In this document: positions 63,377-64,000 of the stretch, piece by piece
How positions within the stretch are numbered: the first letter of the stretch is position 1
Layout: every line of letters begins with the position of its first letter
Assembly (NCBI RefSeq): GCF_002967765.1
Contig: NZ_PUHY01000012.1
Location: 1,116,001 to 1,180,000 of the forward strand
Source of the DNA: Blastopirellula marina
GTDB taxonomy: Bacteria; Planctomycetota; Planctomycetia; Pirellulales; Pirellulaceae
Direction of reading: 5' to 3'
Length of the DNA stretch: 64,000 nt
Notes under the pieces: model-generated
Seen by the model: the letters and a program-made list of their open reading frames with translations, nothing else
Database searches by the model: none
What the model was told of the DNA's origin: nothing
Translations under genes and position numbers: made by a program

Positions 63377-64000
63377 ATGAGCGTATTGAAAAGTGCGATG
63401 GTCGAGGCGTACACGGCAACAACTTGGCCGTGGCGTGCCCGGTTTCGTCTAGTGCACTCCCGCGTCGGCTTAGCCCCGTTGATGGTACTGTTCTATCATC
63501 GTGTGGCCGACCATGACGTTACTCCGTGGACGATTACGACGGACGATTTTCGCCATCACTTGGATTATCTGCAATCGAAGTTCGAGATTGTCTCGCTCGC
63601 TGAGGGGCAACGGCGAATCGCCATGCGTTTTAATCCGCATCCGTGCGTCGCCATTACGTTTGATGACGGCTATGGCGACAACAGTGAATTCGCGATCAAG
63701 GAGTTAAACACTCGTTCACTGCCAGCAACCTACTTCGTGACGCTCGACAATGTGCTCACAGGTGAACCGTTTTCTCACGACGCCAAATTAGGCATCAACG
63801 CACGGCCGAATACGATCGACGAGCTCCGTCAAATGATCGCTTCAGGAAACATCGAGATAGGCGGGCATACTCGCACGCATGCCGATGTAGGTTCGATCCA
63901 CGATTCCGCCCGCCTTCAGGACGAAGTGATCGATGCCACTCACGAGCTGGAACGAGCGATTGATCAGCCAATTCGCTACTTTGCGTTTCCATTCGGTCTG
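63377..64000 (+). CDS. polysaccharide deacetylase (NodB domain), partial
   Basis: ATG at 63377; the frame continues off the window after 208 codons. VLFYHRVADHD and VAITFDDGYGDN are the first NodB motif (TFDDGY, catalytic and metal Asp). GGHTRTHADV is the second motif with two metal-binding His residues. RYFAFPFG begins the third motif. It removes acetyl groups from an N-acetylated polysaccharide, probably that of this cluster. Confidence 0.92.
   Translation, partial: MSVLKSAMVEAYTATTWPWRARFRLVHSRVGLAPLMVLFYHRVADHDVTPWTITTDDFRHHLDYLQSKFEIVSLAEGQRRIAMRFNPHPCVAITFDDGYGDNSEFAIKELNTRSLPATYFVTLDNVLTGEPFSHDAKLGINARPNTIDELRQMIASGNIEIGGHTRTHADVGSIHDSARLQDEVIDATHELERAIDQPIRYFAFPFGL

Noticed and set aside
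1-64000. tRNA, rRNA, insertion sequences, integrases, phage genes and CRISPR arrays
   Set aside because: Looked for T-loop-like sequences, transposase or integrase motifs, terminal repeats and spacer arrays; none convincing.

Overview
The window looks like chromosomal DNA from a planctomycete of the Pirellulaceae type (Blastopirellula/Bremerella/Rhodopirellula relatives). This rests on gene content: two DUF1559 prepilin-like proteins, a DUF1549/DUF1553 plus DUF1501 pair, two secreted sulfatases plus a sulfatase-like protein, a lone formylmethanofuran dehydrogenase C subunit, and very long PstC and PstA proteins. No rRNA, tRNA, CRISPR array, insertion sequence or prophage was seen. Nearly all genes read as ordinary vertically inherited chromosome.

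Layout. 1-881 (minus): a YiaW/YiaV-like pair (DUF3302 protein, then an HlyD-type protein cut by the window edge). 1028-2596: secreted sulfatase. 3-4.5 kb: small unknown proteins and a probable broken gene. 4675-6810: secreted six-hairpin glycosidase-like protein. 6917-8404 (minus): DUF1559 protein and small lipoprotein, closed by a good terminator. 9234-11228: soluble chemoreceptor with three tandem PAS copies. 11452-16293: metal/heme island with a CobW-type GTPase, a TonB-dependent receptor carrying FRAP and NPNL boxes (frameshifted in this sequence), HemP and TonB. 16488-19418: CHASE hybrid histidine kinase. 19793-23268: DUF1559 protein translationally coupled to a tri-heme peroxidase-like protein. 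25053-29931: DUF1549/DUF1553, DUF1501 and an EF-hand lipoprotein in one operon.

30306-39962 is a complete phosphate locus: pstS, very large pstC and pstA, pstB, a secreted repeat protein, phoU, and a PhoB-like regulator whose receiver lacks the phosphoacceptor Asp. A PHO-box-like repeat precedes pstS, and a strong hairpin between pstS and pstC could lower expression of the permeases relative to the binding protein. After it come a small gene whose ribosome binding site is locked in a hairpin, a two-subunit sodium/solute symporter (minus), fhcC divergent from mobA, a DinB protein, a DUF1593 hydrolase, a second sulfatase, a secreted metallopeptidase-like protein and a HIT protein.

From 52762 on: a very large secreted glycoside-hydrolase-like protein, then a polysaccharide cluster. 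Its minus arm runs Wzz-like, O-antigen ligase/polymerase-like, WecG/TagA glycosyltransferase and a sulfatase-fold protein without the catalytic Cys. Its plus arm has a CelD/FemAB-type acyltransferase and a polysaccharide deacetylase that runs off the window. The Wzz leader contains a textbook intrinsic terminator about 50 nt before the start codon, suggesting the minus arm is controlled by attenuation or antitermination. Candidates for new biology are this leader, the SD-sequestering hairpin at 40263-40314, the structured RNA-like region at 52332-52539, the enlarged Pst permeases with a degenerate regulator, and the DUF1559-peroxidase coupling.
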